DNA of 35,011 nucleotides from a virus, in the IMG/VR virus record IMGVR_UViG_3300025732_002272, positions 1 to 35,011 of that record. One strand, given 5' to 3'. Below are positions 5,275 to 12,424 of this stretch, one piece after another (position 1 is the first letter of the stretch; every line of letters begins with the position of its first letter). The position numbers and the translations under genes are program-made. Under the pieces are notes generated by a model, which had not been told where the DNA came from, searched no databases, and saw only the letters and a list, made by a program, of their open reading frames with translations.

Positions 5275-5629
5275 CTATTACGTTATGCCAGGACTTATGA
5301 GAGATAAAACATTCAAAACACACGATGCCGTAACACTTGTTTGCGATAGATTAGGCATAACCCACAGAGAGCTAGTTAGCCCATCTAGGAGTCGCAAGTT
5401 AGCACAAGCTAGAAACATCTGTTACGCTTTAATTAGAGAGCATTCCTTTACCACATTAGTAGAAACAGGGCAATACTTCAAGCGTGACCACACTACCGTT
5501 ATACATGGCTTAAATATGCACAATAACGATATGAAGTTACTAGATGGATATGCCGAACGCTACGAGTCTATTAAATTCGAACTTAACACAATAACCTCAA
5601 ACAAAAAAAACACCAATTATGTCAAGTGA
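5246..5629 (+). CDS. Stand-alone DnaA domain IV protein
   Basis: This 127-residue protein is essentially the C-terminal DNA-binding domain of DnaA. It has VCDRLGITHRELVSPSRSRK, the conserved KLAQARNICYALIRE helix, and the signature RDHTTVIHG, which contacts the DnaA box in bacterial DnaA. The AAA+ ATPase domain is absent, so it can bind DNA but not form the ATP-driven initiator filament. It could mark the phage origin, recruit host DnaA, or compete for host DnaA boxes. The ATGs at 5246, 5255 and 5285 are all possible; the longest is given. It overlaps both neighbouring genes slightly. Confidence 0.85.
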   Translation: MPSMNTKKINYYVMPGLMRDKTFKTHDAVTLVCDRLGITHRELVSPSRSRKLAQARNICYALIREHSFTTLVETGQYFKRDHTTVIHGLNMHNNDMKLLDGYAERYESIKFELNTITSNKKNTNYVK

Positions 5630-5825
5630 TTTTTCAAACTGGTCCGAGCAAGAACAAAGATTGTTTATTGCTAAAGTGATCCACAACATCAACTACTCAC
5701 AAAGTAGTTTAGAAATGATGCAAAGCATCGTAAACTTTTGGGATGAACACCCCATTAGACAAGCCGTATTTTTTACCAATAACTTAAAAACCCAAAACAC
5801 CTTACAGTATGGAACTTCAAACTAA
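5619..5825 (+). CDS. Small hypothetical protein (68 aa)
   Basis: A 68-residue, helical, mildly acidic protein (SNWSEQEQRLFIAKVIHNINYSQ...). It overlaps the DnaA-like gene by 11 bases and the next gene by 17 bases, so it is probably translationally coupled. Position between a DnaA-like protein and a putative DNA-annealing protein hints at a replication accessory role, but the sequence itself shows no domain. Confidence 0.55.
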   Translation: MSSDFSNWSEQEQRLFIAKVIHNINYSQSSLEMMQSIVNFWDEHPIRQAVFFTNNLKTQNTLQYGTSN

Positions 5826-6477
5826 ACCCAAATTTGATATTGTCAATGCAGAATCCATGCTTGACCTATCTAAAGATTTATCAAGATTAATTAAGGAAAA
5901 AGGATTATCCTCTAATATCCAAGGCAAACAATTCGTCAACGTTGAAGGTTGGCAATTTGCTGGGGCTTCCTTAGGACTGATGCCGATTATCACAGAAACT
6001 ACGGATATGTCCAAGGAGGATGAAATTAGATACCAAGCTAAGTGCGAAGTGCGTAACATTACCACAGGTCAGCTTATGGCAGTAGGTATCGCTTTATGCT
6101 CTAATAAGGAAAAAACCAAGCGTTATTTTGATGAGTATGCTATCCTATCTATGGCACAAACTAGAGCCATTGGTAAAGCATATAGAAACCTTTTAGCCTG
6201 GTTAATGAAAGCTGCTGGATTTGAGGCGACACCTGCTGAAGAAATGGACTTCGCTAAGGATGATACCCCTAAAAAACCCCATGTGGTTGAAGTGGTAGCC
6301 GAGGAGATTCCTATTGAAATCGACAGAACTAAATTGATTAAGGATATTACTGCGGTTACTAGGATGAAAGACTTAACCGAAATATTTTTTGCACATAAAG
6401 AGTACATCGAAAGTGATGAAGCCTTAATGATGCTTATGAAAAGTAAAAAAGATTCACTTACAAGTAAAAAGAAATAA
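5809..6477 (+). CDS. Putative DNA-annealing or recombination protein
   Basis: This protein has 222 residues. The core (residues about 40-145) has the pattern VEGWQFAGASLGLMP ... YAILSMAQTRAIGKAYR ... AAGFEATPAEEM, found in many phage proteins encoded in replication and recombination clusters. I associate it loosely with single-strand annealing (Erf/Rad52-like) proteins. The W...G..LG and AQTRA motifs are the strongest features. A charged C-terminal tail ends in a run of lysines. The following gene fits a partner of the same cluster. The exact family is not certain and no biochemical role is shown. Confidence 0.5.
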   Translation: MELQTKPKFDIVNAESMLDLSKDLSRLIKEKGLSSNIQGKQFVNVEGWQFAGASLGLMPIITETTDMSKEDEIRYQAKCEVRNITTGQLMAVGIALCSNKEKTKRYFDEYAILSMAQTRAIGKAYRNLLAWLMKAAGFEATPAEEMDFAKDDTPKKPHVVEVVAEEIPIEIDRTKLIKDITAVTRMKDLTEIFFAHKEYIESDEALMMLMKSKKDSLTSKKK

Positions 6478-6478
6478 A

Positions 6479-6943
6479 ATGAACGAATTATCATTACCAA
6501 AAATAGAATTGGCTTCCTACGAGCCTAGTAAATTTAACAATAGTGTGATTAAAAGCACTATCGTAGAACACTTTAAAGAAACAGGGGAATCCCCATTAGA
6601 AACCCTAGTAAGAATGGATGCTATCTCTCAGCTATTTGATGAGGTTAGAGCTGACCTTCGTGATTTAGTAGTTAGCGAACTTGAGAAGTATCCTCAGGGT
6701 AAAGCTGAGGTATTAGGTAGCGAGGTTTCTAAGATTGAATCAGGAGTAAAGTATATTTACGAACAGGATTATGCTTGGGATAAGCTAAATAAGGAAGTAG
6801 AAAGCCTTAAATATGCCCTTAAAGAAAGGGAAAAGATGTTAAGGTCGATTACATCACCTGTGGTTGATCCTGAAACAGGAGAAATGGTACATCCTGCTCC
6901 AAGAATATCTACGACTACATTTAAAATATCATTGAAAAAATGA
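6479..6943 (+). CDS. Coiled-coil DNA-metabolism-associated protein (154 aa)
   Basis: This protein has 154 residues. A helical N-terminal half is followed by a coiled-coil segment around residues 95-120 (DYAWDKLNKEVESLKYALKE...), and a C-terminal tail of the type TTTFKISLKK. It begins one base after the preceding gene and overlaps the next by 4 bases (ATGA). Proteins of this form often follow putative recombination genes in phages, loosely like Gp157-type proteins. The function is not established. Confidence 0.6.
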   Translation: MNELSLPKIELASYEPSKFNNSVIKSTIVEHFKETGESPLETLVRMDAISQLFDEVRADLRDLVVSELEKYPQGKAEVLGSEVSKIESGVKYIYEQDYAWDKLNKEVESLKYALKEREKMLRSITSPVVDPETGEMVHPAPRISTTTFKISLKK

Positions 6944-7230
6944 TACACCAATTAAAAAATACCATTGATGTATTAACCCCTTTAGGATATGGAAAAGCCA
7001 TCGCATGGATTGATTACGGAACTGATACAAACACCATATGGAAAGTGGTGTGTTACAAAACAGGTAGAGTGCGTAATTTTTACGATGACGACATTCTCGT
7101 GTATCCCAACTCCATGGATGGTGGGGAAATAGATGAGAATTATTTTTCTAAAAGGGATTTTCATGAAACCAATCAATCATTTATTAAAGGACTAAAAAAC
7201 CATTTTAAACCAACTGAAGATGCCAGGTGA
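6940..7230 (+). CDS. Small conserved phage protein (96 aa)
   Basis: This protein has 96 residues. The pattern VLTPLGYGKAIAWIDYG...NTIWKVVCYKTGRVRNFYDDDI resembles small phage proteins with an SH3-like or beta-barrel domain of unknown role. It overlaps the gene before (ATGA) and the gene after (11 bases). Function is unknown. Confidence 0.6.
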   Translation: MIHQLKNTIDVLTPLGYGKAIAWIDYGTDTNTIWKVVCYKTGRVRNFYDDDILVYPNSMDGGEIDENYFSKRDFHETNQSFIKGLKNHFKPTEDAR

Positions 7231-7435
7231 GATTAAAGGATTAGAAAACTCAGTACCCATAAGAATGGTATATACTGATACTAGAGAAGAAGTTATTTTT
7301 AAATCAGCAGCATTAGCTAGTCGTAAGACTAAAATATCTGCTCAGGTAATAAGAGAATCACTTAACCCATTAGCTCGTAAGAGATTCATAGTGGAAAATA
7401 GAAAGGTGGTTTTTAGGATTGCTAAAGAAGTTTAG
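7220..7435 (+). CDS. Small protein with a NUMOD1-like pattern
   Basis: This protein has 71 residues. DTREEVIFKSAALASRKTKISAQVIRESLNPL resembles the small DNA-binding modules (NUMOD1-like) found attached to homing endonucleases: a strand, then a helix-turn-helix. It lies just before the leader RNA and the HNH gene and could be a detached DNA-recognition part, but it may be unrelated. It ends two bases before the promoter -7 box of the leader RNA. Confidence 0.45.
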   Translation: MPGEIKGLENSVPIRMVYTDTREEVIFKSAALASRKTKISAQVIRESLNPLARKRFIVENRKVVFRIAKEV

Positions 7436-7443
7436 TATATTTG
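7436..7443 (+). promoter_or_regulatory. Promoter -7 box for the leader RNA and HNH gene
   Basis: TATATTTG matches the Bacteroidota TAnnTTTG element exactly and predicts a start near 7448-7450, at the first base of the first hairpin. No well-spaced -33 TTG is seen; the nearest (7419-7421) is only 14 bases away. It lies immediately after the upstream stop codon. Confidence 0.5.
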
Positions 7444-7447
7444 CTTT

Positions 7448-7530
7448 GTCATGGACGAGATGACATTTTAAAAATTTTAGCCCAAAGAGGCGTTGGTACT
7501 CGTCCTACCAGCAAATCTGAGGGCATTTTT
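7448..7530 (+). ncRNA. Structured leader RNA with predicted kissing loop
   Basis: Hairpin A is GTCAT (7448-7452), loop GGACGAG (7453-7459), ATGAC (7460-7464). Hairpin B is GTTGGTA (7492-7498), loop CTCGTCC (7499-7505), TACCAGC (7506-7512), with one G-U pair. The two 7-base loops are perfect complements, so the hairpins can join by loop-loop pairing. GCCC (7480-7483) can pair with GGGC (7521-7524), which is followed by ATTTTTATTTT, a possible weak terminator. The HNH start codon lies 12 bases further on. The region has no long ORF. It could be a riboregulator of the HNH gene or a free small RNA. Confidence 0.55.
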
Positions 7531-7535
7531 ATTTT

Positions 7536-7934
7536 ATGAGCTATAGCTTAAAACTAAAAGATCCAAGGTGGCAAAAAAAACGCCTTGAGATATTAGACAG
7601 AGATCAATTTACTTGCACAAAATGCGGAGATGATGAAACAGAATTACACGTGCATCATCATTATTATGTTTATAACAAAGAATTATGGGATTATGACGAT
7701 AATGCACTATCTACTTTGTGTACTTCATGTCATCGCATAGAAACCGAAAGAATAAATATTGTAAAAGAATATTTACGTGGTTATAGATATGATAGATTAA
7801 AACATTTATCTCATATAATTGTATGTGGAAGTTGTTTTAATGAATTAGAATTAAAAGAAATAACTAAAAAATGCACTGAAATATTAGATAGAAAAGGTAT
7901 TGAATGGGAATATATAAATGAAAATGATAAATAA
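7536..7934 (+). CDS. HNH endonuclease
   Basis: This protein has 132 residues. It has the standard HNH layout: WQKKRLEILDRDQFTCTKCG with the first CxxC zinc pair, HVHHHYYV carrying the catalytic histidines, and CTSCH with the second CxxC pair. Another C..C pair (CGSC) lies near residue 90. It is probably a free-standing homing or nicking-type endonuclease, although some HNH proteins act with terminases. It has its own leader RNA and overlaps the next gene by 17 bases. The gene and its two followers are noticeably more AT-rich than DnaB, which fits separate acquisition. Confidence 0.88.
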   Translation: MSYSLKLKDPRWQKKRLEILDRDQFTCTKCGDDETELHVHHHYYVYNKELWDYDDNALSTLCTSCHRIETERINIVKEYLRGYRYDRLKHLSHIIVCGSCFNELELKEITKKCTEILDRKGIEWEYINENDK

Positions 7935-8565
7935 AATGAATACAGGAAGAATTGAAAAACAAGAGGTTGAAGATAATTATGCCAAACTTCCTAATGATAT
8001 TTGTCAATCTAAGGATTTAACTCTTGAACAAAAAGGATTAATGGCGTTTCTTTTAAGTTTACCAAAAAACTGGGTTGTTTATAAAGATAATTTACATGAG
8101 TTATTAGGTGATAAAAAAAATAAAGTTGATTTAGCTTTTAAAGGGTTACAAAAAGCGGGTTATATTTTATCATATAAAGTAGTTAACGAAAAGGGGCATT
8201 TTAAAGGTTGGAATCATATAGTTTATGCGATTCCAGATTTTGCTAACCGACATCAAGAAAATCCGACATCGGTTTTATCCGAGATCGGGGAAACTACCCC
8301 TATACAAAGAAACAATACTGTATTAGATAATATATCTTATACAAAAAAGAAGTTTATAGCTCCTACTTTAGATGAAGTTATTTTGTATTTTAAAGAAAAT
8401 GGATATAAAGATGATGTAGCTAGAAAAGCATTTAATTTTTATAATACTGCTGATTGGCAAGATACTCAAGGTAGACAAGTTAAAAACTGGAAACAAAAGA
8501 TGATTGGAGTATGGTTTAAGGATGAAAACAAAATTTCACAACAAGTTAAAATACGAGTAAAATGA
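7918..8565 (+). CDS. Replication initiator or helicase-loader type protein
   Basis: This protein has 215 residues. Residues about 18-100 form a winged helix (LPNDICQSKDLTLEQKGLMAFLLSLP...) of the kind at the front of phage replication proteins (HTH_36/RepA-N like). A linker follows, then a C-terminal helical module, PTLDEVILYFKENGY ... FYNTADWQDTQGR, typical of DnaD-like or lambda O-like proteins placed before DnaB. The likely role is to bind the phage origin and help load the helicase. The start could be 7918, 7924 or 7936 (MNTGRIEK), the last avoiding overlap with the HNH gene. Confidence 0.75.
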   Translation: MKMINKMNTGRIEKQEVEDNYAKLPNDICQSKDLTLEQKGLMAFLLSLPKNWVVYKDNLHELLGDKKNKVDLAFKGLQKAGYILSYKVVNEKGHFKGWNHIVYAIPDFANRHQENPTSVLSEIGETTPIQRNNTVLDNISYTKKKFIAPTLDEVILYFKENGYKDDVARKAFNFYNTADWQDTQGRQVKNWKQKMIGVWFKDENKISQQVKIRVK

Positions 8566-8798
8566 CACCCAAAGAAAAAGCAGAAGAATTATTGAGTAAA
8601 TATACTTCAATTACACTAAAAGAAGTTCAACCTGGAATATTTTTAGCATTTAATCATGAATTATGTAAAAAATTTGCATTAATAGCAGTAGATGAAATGA
8701 TAAAAATGTATAATGAAATGAATGTAAATGGGTTTTTAAAACCTAATTCAGTTGGATTTATAATTAATGATGTTAAAAACGAAATAGAAAAATTATAA
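8562..8798 (+). CDS. Small conserved phage protein (78 aa)
   Basis: A 78-residue helical protein starting MTPKEKAEELLSKY, with the pattern LCKKFALIAVDEMIK. This is a common small phage protein in Bacteroidota with no known role. It overlaps the gene before by 4 bases and shares one base with the DnaB start (TAATG), so it is co-translated with the helicase. Confidence 0.65.
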   Translation: MTPKEKAEELLSKYTSITLKEVQPGIFLAFNHELCKKFALIAVDEMIKMYNEMNVNGFLKPNSVGFIINDVKNEIEKL

Positions 8799-10129
8799 TG
8801 CAAGTCATAGACCTACCTAAAAACATAGAAGTAGAAAGGAATATCCTAGGTTCACTACTGATAGACAAAAAGTCTTTATCATTGGTAATCAACTACTTAA
8901 AAGAGGATATATTTTATGACTATAAGCACCAACTGGTGTTTAGAGTTATAAAGGATATGTACGATAAGAATATTCAAATAGACTTAACTACTGTATTCCA
9001 AAGATTAGTAGATAGTAAACAAACGGATCAAGTAAACGCTTATTACTTATCTGAGTTAACTAAAGATGTGGTAACAACTGCTCACCTAAACACCCATATA
9101 GAGTTAATAATAGAATTATACAAGCGTAGAGTCTTGGTCGAGATGGGCAGGGAACTCGTGAATGGGGCGGTTGGCGGTCAGGTAGAAACCATAGACTTTA
9201 TGGCTGAGATGAGTAAAAAACTGATTCAACTCCAAGAGTATGGCAATATCTACGAAAAAATGATGGAGGATATTATTTTATCCATCAATTATTCTCGTGA
9301 TATGGCTCAAAAAGGGGATTTATTGGGCTATAACACAGGTTTTAATGAGCTAAATAATACCTTATGTGGTTGGGTTAAACCTGACCTAGTAATCGTAGCT
9401 GCAAGACCTGGAATGGGTAAGACAGCCTTTATGCTTTCTAGTATCTACCAACTAGCTTGTGTAAATAACGTTTCTACGGCTGTTTTTAGCCTTGAAATGA
9501 GCTCCGAGCAGTTAGTTGAAAGGTTAGAGTCAATCAGCTCAGAACTGCCCTTAAAATGGCTTAGAATGAATAATTTGGATGATAGCCAAAGAAAGATACT
9601 TTTAAAGACAGATGACTTGTTATTAACTTCCCCCATACATATTGAAGATATGGGCGGTATAAGTGTAACCCAACTCAGAGCCAAAGCCACCATTTTGAAA
9701 CAAAAGTATGGAATCAAGGTAATCTTTATAGACTACCTCCAACTTATGAGTGGAACAGGAAAATCAAACCAAAACAGAGAGCAAGAGGTCAGCTACATAA
9801 GTAGAAGCCTAAAAGCCCTAGCCAAAGAGTTGGAAGTGCCTATTATCGCCCTATCTCAATTATCTCGTAGGGTAGAAGAAAGGGCAGATAAGATGCCTCA
9901 ATTATCTGATTTAAGGGAATCAGGATCAATAGAACAAGACGCAGATGCGGTTATTATGCTTATGCGACCTGCTTACTATGAGATGACTGAAGCTATTGAA
10001 ATAGGAGGCAAAGAATATTCTCCAAGGGATTTAGTGGTATGTAAGGTGGAGAAGAATCGTCATGGACAAACGAAGAATATAGCATTAAGATTTTTACCTG
10101 AAACAATGAAATTTGAAGATTATGATTAA
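8798..10129 (+). CDS. dnaB: Replicative DNA helicase
   Basis: This 443-residue, full-length DnaB-family protein unwinds DNA ahead of the fork. The N-terminal helical domain (LPKNIEVERNILGSLL) is intact. The RecA-like ATPase has Walker A ARPGMGKTA, the VFSLEMSSEQL motif, Walker B IFIDYLQLM, LSQLSRRVE, and the arginine-rich LRESGSIEQDAD. It lies after the initiator-type gene, as in many phages, so loader and helicase are co-expressed. No truncation or intein is seen. Its base composition is less AT-rich than that of the three genes before it. Confidence 0.97.
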   Translation: MQVIDLPKNIEVERNILGSLLIDKKSLSLVINYLKEDIFYDYKHQLVFRVIKDMYDKNIQIDLTTVFQRLVDSKQTDQVNAYYLSELTKDVVTTAHLNTHIELIIELYKRRVLVEMGRELVNGAVGGQVETIDFMAEMSKKLIQLQEYGNIYEKMMEDIILSINYSRDMAQKGDLLGYNTGFNELNNTLCGWVKPDLVIVAARPGMGKTAFMLSSIYQLACVNNVSTAVFSLEMSSEQLVERLESISSELPLKWLRMNNLDDSQRKILLKTDDLLLTSPIHIEDMGGISVTQLRAKATILKQKYGIKVIFIDYLQLMSGTGKSNQNREQEVSYISRSLKALAKELEVPIIALSQLSRRVEERADKMPQLSDLRESGSIEQDADAVIMLMRPAYYEMTEAIEIGGKEYSPRDLVVCKVEKNRHGQTKNIALRFLPETMKFEDYD

Positions 10130-10307
10130 TGAAACCTATATACCCATACAGGATATTTTAAATAGACTAAAAACACATCCTGATTTAACTCCCCAAGACA
10201 AAAAGGAATTTGGGTATATTACCGATATGCTTAAGATGTCTAAAAAAAGAAAGGATAAGATATTTAAACCAGTTACAACAAATCAAAAAAGAAACCAAAA
10301 CAAATAA
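10122..10307 (+). CDS. Small basic hypothetical protein (61 aa)
   Basis: This protein has 61 residues from the ATG at 10122, overlapping the dnaB stop; an earlier TTG is open at 10113 but is less likely. It is helical, with a very basic tail (SKKRKDKIF ... NQKRNQNK) that would bind nucleic acid or protein surfaces. No family was recognised. Confidence 0.5.
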   Translation: MINETYIPIQDILNRLKTHPDLTPQDKKEFGYITDMLKMSKKRKDKIFKPVTTNQKRNQNK

Positions 10308-10310
10308 TTT

Positions 10311-10589
10311 ATGAAATTCCCATCACAACCTGACAATGGTTACAAATTAAAAATTGACACATACAATGAGCCTGTATTAAGATTAAATTCAGATTATCCA
10401 TTTAGTGTAACATTTAGTTGGAAAGAAAAAAAAATAAAAGTACAATTAGATAATGCTGAAGATGTACTTAAACTTGCTGAAATATTTTCAAATATGTTAA
10501 CTAACAATAATATTCCAAATACTATTACGGAAATTAATCAAACCACTAACAATGAAAGAATTGATACAGATAATGATAGAGTTTACTAG
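10311..10589 (+). CDS. Hypothetical protein (92 aa)
   Basis: This protein has 92 residues, with a beta-rich first half (FSVTFSWKEKKIKVQLD) then a helix (AEDVLKLAEIFSNML) and a polar, Asn/Thr-rich tail. It overlaps the start of a small membrane ORF by 38 bases. No family was recognised. Its place after DnaB suggests an early accessory role only. Confidence 0.5.
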   Translation: MKFPSQPDNGYKLKIDTYNEPVLRLNSDYPFSVTFSWKEKKIKVQLDNAEDVLKLAEIFSNMLTNNNIPNTITEINQTTNNERIDTDNDRVY

Positions 10590-10680
10590 ACTATTTCTAG
10601 GTGCTTTATTAAGCATATTCCTATTAGGAACATTAGCTTTAATTGCCATTGTTTTACTACTTATAAAAAAATTCAAATGA
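10552..10680 (+). CDS. Small membrane protein (42 aa)
   Basis: A 42-residue ORF, too short for most gene finders. Residues about 14-38 form one strong membrane segment (LFLGALLSIFLLGTLALIAI and on) ending in KKFK. Its stop overlaps the next ATG (ATGA), which supports translation. It could be an early host-membrane factor; the function is unknown. Confidence 0.5.
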   Translation: MKELIQIMIEFTRLFLGALLSIFLLGTLALIAIVLLLIKKFK

Positions 10681-11018
10681 AACAAGTTTATGTACAAAAC
10701 GACAGAAAAAAACCATTAGAACATGATTATGACATTATGTATAATGATGACAAAAGGATTGCATTTTATTCTAATAACCCTGTTTGGGCTGAGGATATGC
10801 AAGGAACCGTTTATGGTTTAATAAAAGAAGATGGCGACGGAGTTAAAATTAGGATTGGTACACAAGTAATGGATTTAGACTTTTGTGATTACCTAGTTCT
10901 AAAAATCTTGATAGCATCTGATTTAAACGATGAAGACTACTTTGAAATTAGGGAATCTAAAACTATTAAAAAATGGGGAAGCGAAGGGGTTACCGAAATA
11001 GACGGAAGTTTGCCATAG
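10677..11018 (+). CDS. Hypothetical protein (113 aa)
   Basis: A 113-residue acidic protein starting MKQVYVQNDRKK, with a mixed alpha/beta pattern and the segment GTVYGLIKEDGDGVKIRIGTQ suggesting a small beta barrel. It is coupled to the preceding membrane ORF and overlaps the next gene by 46 bases in another frame, an unusually long overlap for this genome. No family was recognised. Confidence 0.55.
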   Translation: MKQVYVQNDRKKPLEHDYDIMYNDDKRIAFYSNNPVWAEDMQGTVYGLIKEDGDGVKIRIGTQVMDLDFCDYLVLKILIASDLNDEDYFEIRESKTIKKWGSEGVTEIDGSLP

Positions 11019-11344
11019 AGGAAGCTAAAGCTAAAGACGGAACATATCAAGCCATTAAGTTATTCGCAAAGAATACAAAGATTATTGTAATACATCAAAC
11101 AGAAGCATTAAAGAAAAAGTATTTTTTGTTAGAGTATGAGAACAATGGTGAGCCTAGCGGTATATCTGATCCTAGAGCTGAGTTTTTTGCGTTTAATTTA
11201 GATTTAAGAGATAGAATCGTATTTATTAGAGCAGAGTTTTTAAGAGTAAAAGCAAGGAGATATTGGAGGGTAGGTGATGTTTTAGAGAAGGAAGGAATCA
11301 AATATGTTAAGATGCCAACTGAGGAACTGATACGTTGGTACTAA
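10973..11344 (+). CDS. Hypothetical protein (123 aa)
   Basis: A 123-residue basic protein. The N-terminal MGKRRGYRNRRKF is a likely nucleic-acid-binding stretch. The remainder alternates strands and helices, ending KYVKMPTEELIRWY. It shares 46 bases with the gene before it, so the true start might lie further in, although no later ATG fits well. No family was recognised. Confidence 0.5.
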   Translation: MGKRRGYRNRRKFAIEEAKAKDGTYQAIKLFAKNTKIIVIHQTEALKKKYFLLEYENNGEPSGISDPRAEFFAFNLDLRDRIVFIRAEFLRVKARRYWRVGDVLEKEGIKYVKMPTEELIRWY

Positions 11345-11378
11345 CTATATATTAAATATATTATGTAATTTTGAACTT

Positions 11379-11753
11379 ATGGCATACCACACAGCTAGTG
11401 AACTAACCAAAATAATGTTGGAGTATTTAAAGGATAATGGTAATGATGTATGGAGGAATAACAACCTTGCCGTTAGAGGTAGGTCGTTTATAGGAAGAAA
11501 AGGAGTACCTGATATTATTGGTTATAGTAAAAAGTATGGCACATTTATTGCTTGTGAAATAAAAGCTATCGGAGATAAAATATCATCAGAGCAATTAATG
11601 TTCTTAAATGAGTTAGCTTATGCAGGAGGAATAGCGATGTTATGTAAGCAGATAAGGGATGAAAGAATCATAATAAACATATTTAAAGACAATGGCGAAA
11701 GTGAAGAGTGGGAATACCACGAAAAAGAGCTTCGGAAAACGAAAAATGGGTAA
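11379..11753 (+). CDS. VRR-NUC domain nuclease
   Basis: This protein has 124 residues. GVPDIIGYSKKYGTFIACEIKA gives the PD-(D/E)xK core of VRR-NUC nucleases: the aspartate in PDI and the E-x-K in CEIKA. It is followed by SSEQLMFLNELAYAGGIAMLCK, the usual QxxFL..L...GG segment. Such phage enzymes are thought to resolve or trim replication and recombination intermediates. A TAATTTTG box at 11366-11373 could give an almost leaderless transcript, but no spaced -33 box is seen. Confidence 0.88.
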   Translation: MAYHTASELTKIMLEYLKDNGNDVWRNNNLAVRGRSFIGRKGVPDIIGYSKKYGTFIACEIKAIGDKISSEQLMFLNELAYAGGIAMLCKQIRDERIIINIFKDNGESEEWEYHEKELRKTKNG

Positions 11754-11817
11754 AGCAAAAAAGAGTTATAACAAACATTCTCCCAAGCCTAAGGATTATC
11801 GAGGGCAAGGAAGGTAA
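11746..11817 (+). CDS. Possible very small basic peptide (23 aa)
   Basis: A 23-residue ORF (MGKAKKSYNKHSPKPKDYRG...), very basic, whose ATG overlaps the VRR-NUC stop. The coupling geometry and the tight neighbours are the only support. It may be just spacer. Nothing can be said on function. Confidence 0.25.
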   Translation: MGKAKKSYNKHSPKPKDYRGQGR

Positions 11818-11839
11818 TTAATAATCAAAAATAAACAAC

Positions 11840-12091
11840 ATGGCAGCAGGTAAAGAAAAGGTTTTCTTAGGCAGATCACAGACTATGAAAACAGCGTTCG
11901 GTGAATTTAAGAAAGTTTCATTCGGACCAGACGATTTAAAAAAGATGAATGATTTTGCAGGAACTAACAATGGTTGGTGCAATATCTTAATCAAAGAAAA
12001 GAAAGGAGCTACTCCTGGTGAAGCTGGATTTTATATCGAGCTTGATACTTGGAAGGCTGATGGTAAACCAAAGGAAAAATTGCCATTCTAA
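11840..12091 (+). CDS. Small hypothetical protein (83 aa), possibly SSB-like
   Basis: This protein has 83 residues. Strands such as KKVSFGPDDLKKMNDF and GWCNILIKEKKG...GFYIELDTW suggest a compact beta fold, and the C-terminus ends KLPF, echoing the hydrophobic tip of single-strand-binding protein tails (though without the acidic run). It precedes a membrane ORF, sharing one base with it. It could be a small ssDNA-binding protein, but this is a guess. Confidence 0.45.
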   Translation: MAAGKEKVFLGRSQTMKTAFGEFKKVSFGPDDLKKMNDFAGTNNGWCNILIKEKKGATPGEAGFYIELDTWKADGKPKEKLPF

Positions 12092-12273
12092 TGAAAACTA
12101 TAAAAGATTTCACTCTAAATTTGTTAGTATTGTTGGTAGTAGTATATTTGCCTTATGCTTTTGTATTAGGTGAATTTAACCCAAACAACTGGCATTGGAT
12201 ATCAAGAGCACTATATGTGCTTACGTTAGTAGCGTTGATGACTTACGCTATTCAAGAGTATAGAAAAAAATAG
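12091..12273 (+). CDS. Small two-span membrane protein (60 aa)
   Basis: This protein has 60 residues with two hydrophobic stretches, about residues 8-27 (LNLLVLLVVVYLPYAFVLG) and 38-54 (ISRALYVLTLVALMTYA), joined by a short polar loop, and a basic end, YRKK. It is the last gene of the rightward block, 24 bases before the terminator. It is holin-like in form, but the lysis genes are in the other block, so an early host-membrane role is as likely. Confidence 0.55.
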   Translation: MKTIKDFTLNLLVLLVVVYLPYAFVLGEFNPNNWHWISRALYVLTLVALMTYAIQEYRKK

Positions 12274-12297
12274 TTTGTGTTTTGTGTTAATAGTTAT

Positions 12298-12328
12298 CCC
12301 TCACCCTTAAATAAGGTGGGGGTTTTTT
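12298..12328 (+). terminator. Intrinsic terminator of the early block
   Basis: The stem is CCCTCACC with GGTGGGGG (8 pairs, one G-U) around an AT-rich loop that can extend the pairing. It is followed by six T's at 12323-12328. It lies directly after the last rightward gene. Confidence 0.85.
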
Positions 12329-12377
12329 ATAATAAAGAAGCCCAGGTAGAAACCCAGGCTTGATTTTCCTTTATTAT
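12329..12377. repeat. Intergenic hairpin between convergent terminators
   Basis: ATAATAAAG (12329-12337) and CTTTATTAT (12369-12377) pair perfectly and enclose AAGCC/GGCTT and two copies of CCCAGG. The function is unknown. It separates the two terminators in a 213-base stretch without genes. Confidence 0.45.
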
Positions 12378-12424
12378 GCGTATGTCCTTCAAGACTCAAA
12401 GGTAATAGTTTTCATATAACTACC

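Noticed and set aside
5817-6500. Minus-strand open frames opposite the 5809 and 6479 genes (60-125 codons)
   Set aside because: They lie antisense to strongly patterned genes and carry no recognisable domains or leaders.
3732-7453. The shared 10-mer CTTTGTCATG at 3732-3741 and 7444-7453 as a common regulatory element
   Set aside because: Only the second is preceded by a TAnnTTTG box and followed by the hairpin pair. The first lacks both, so the match is probably chance.
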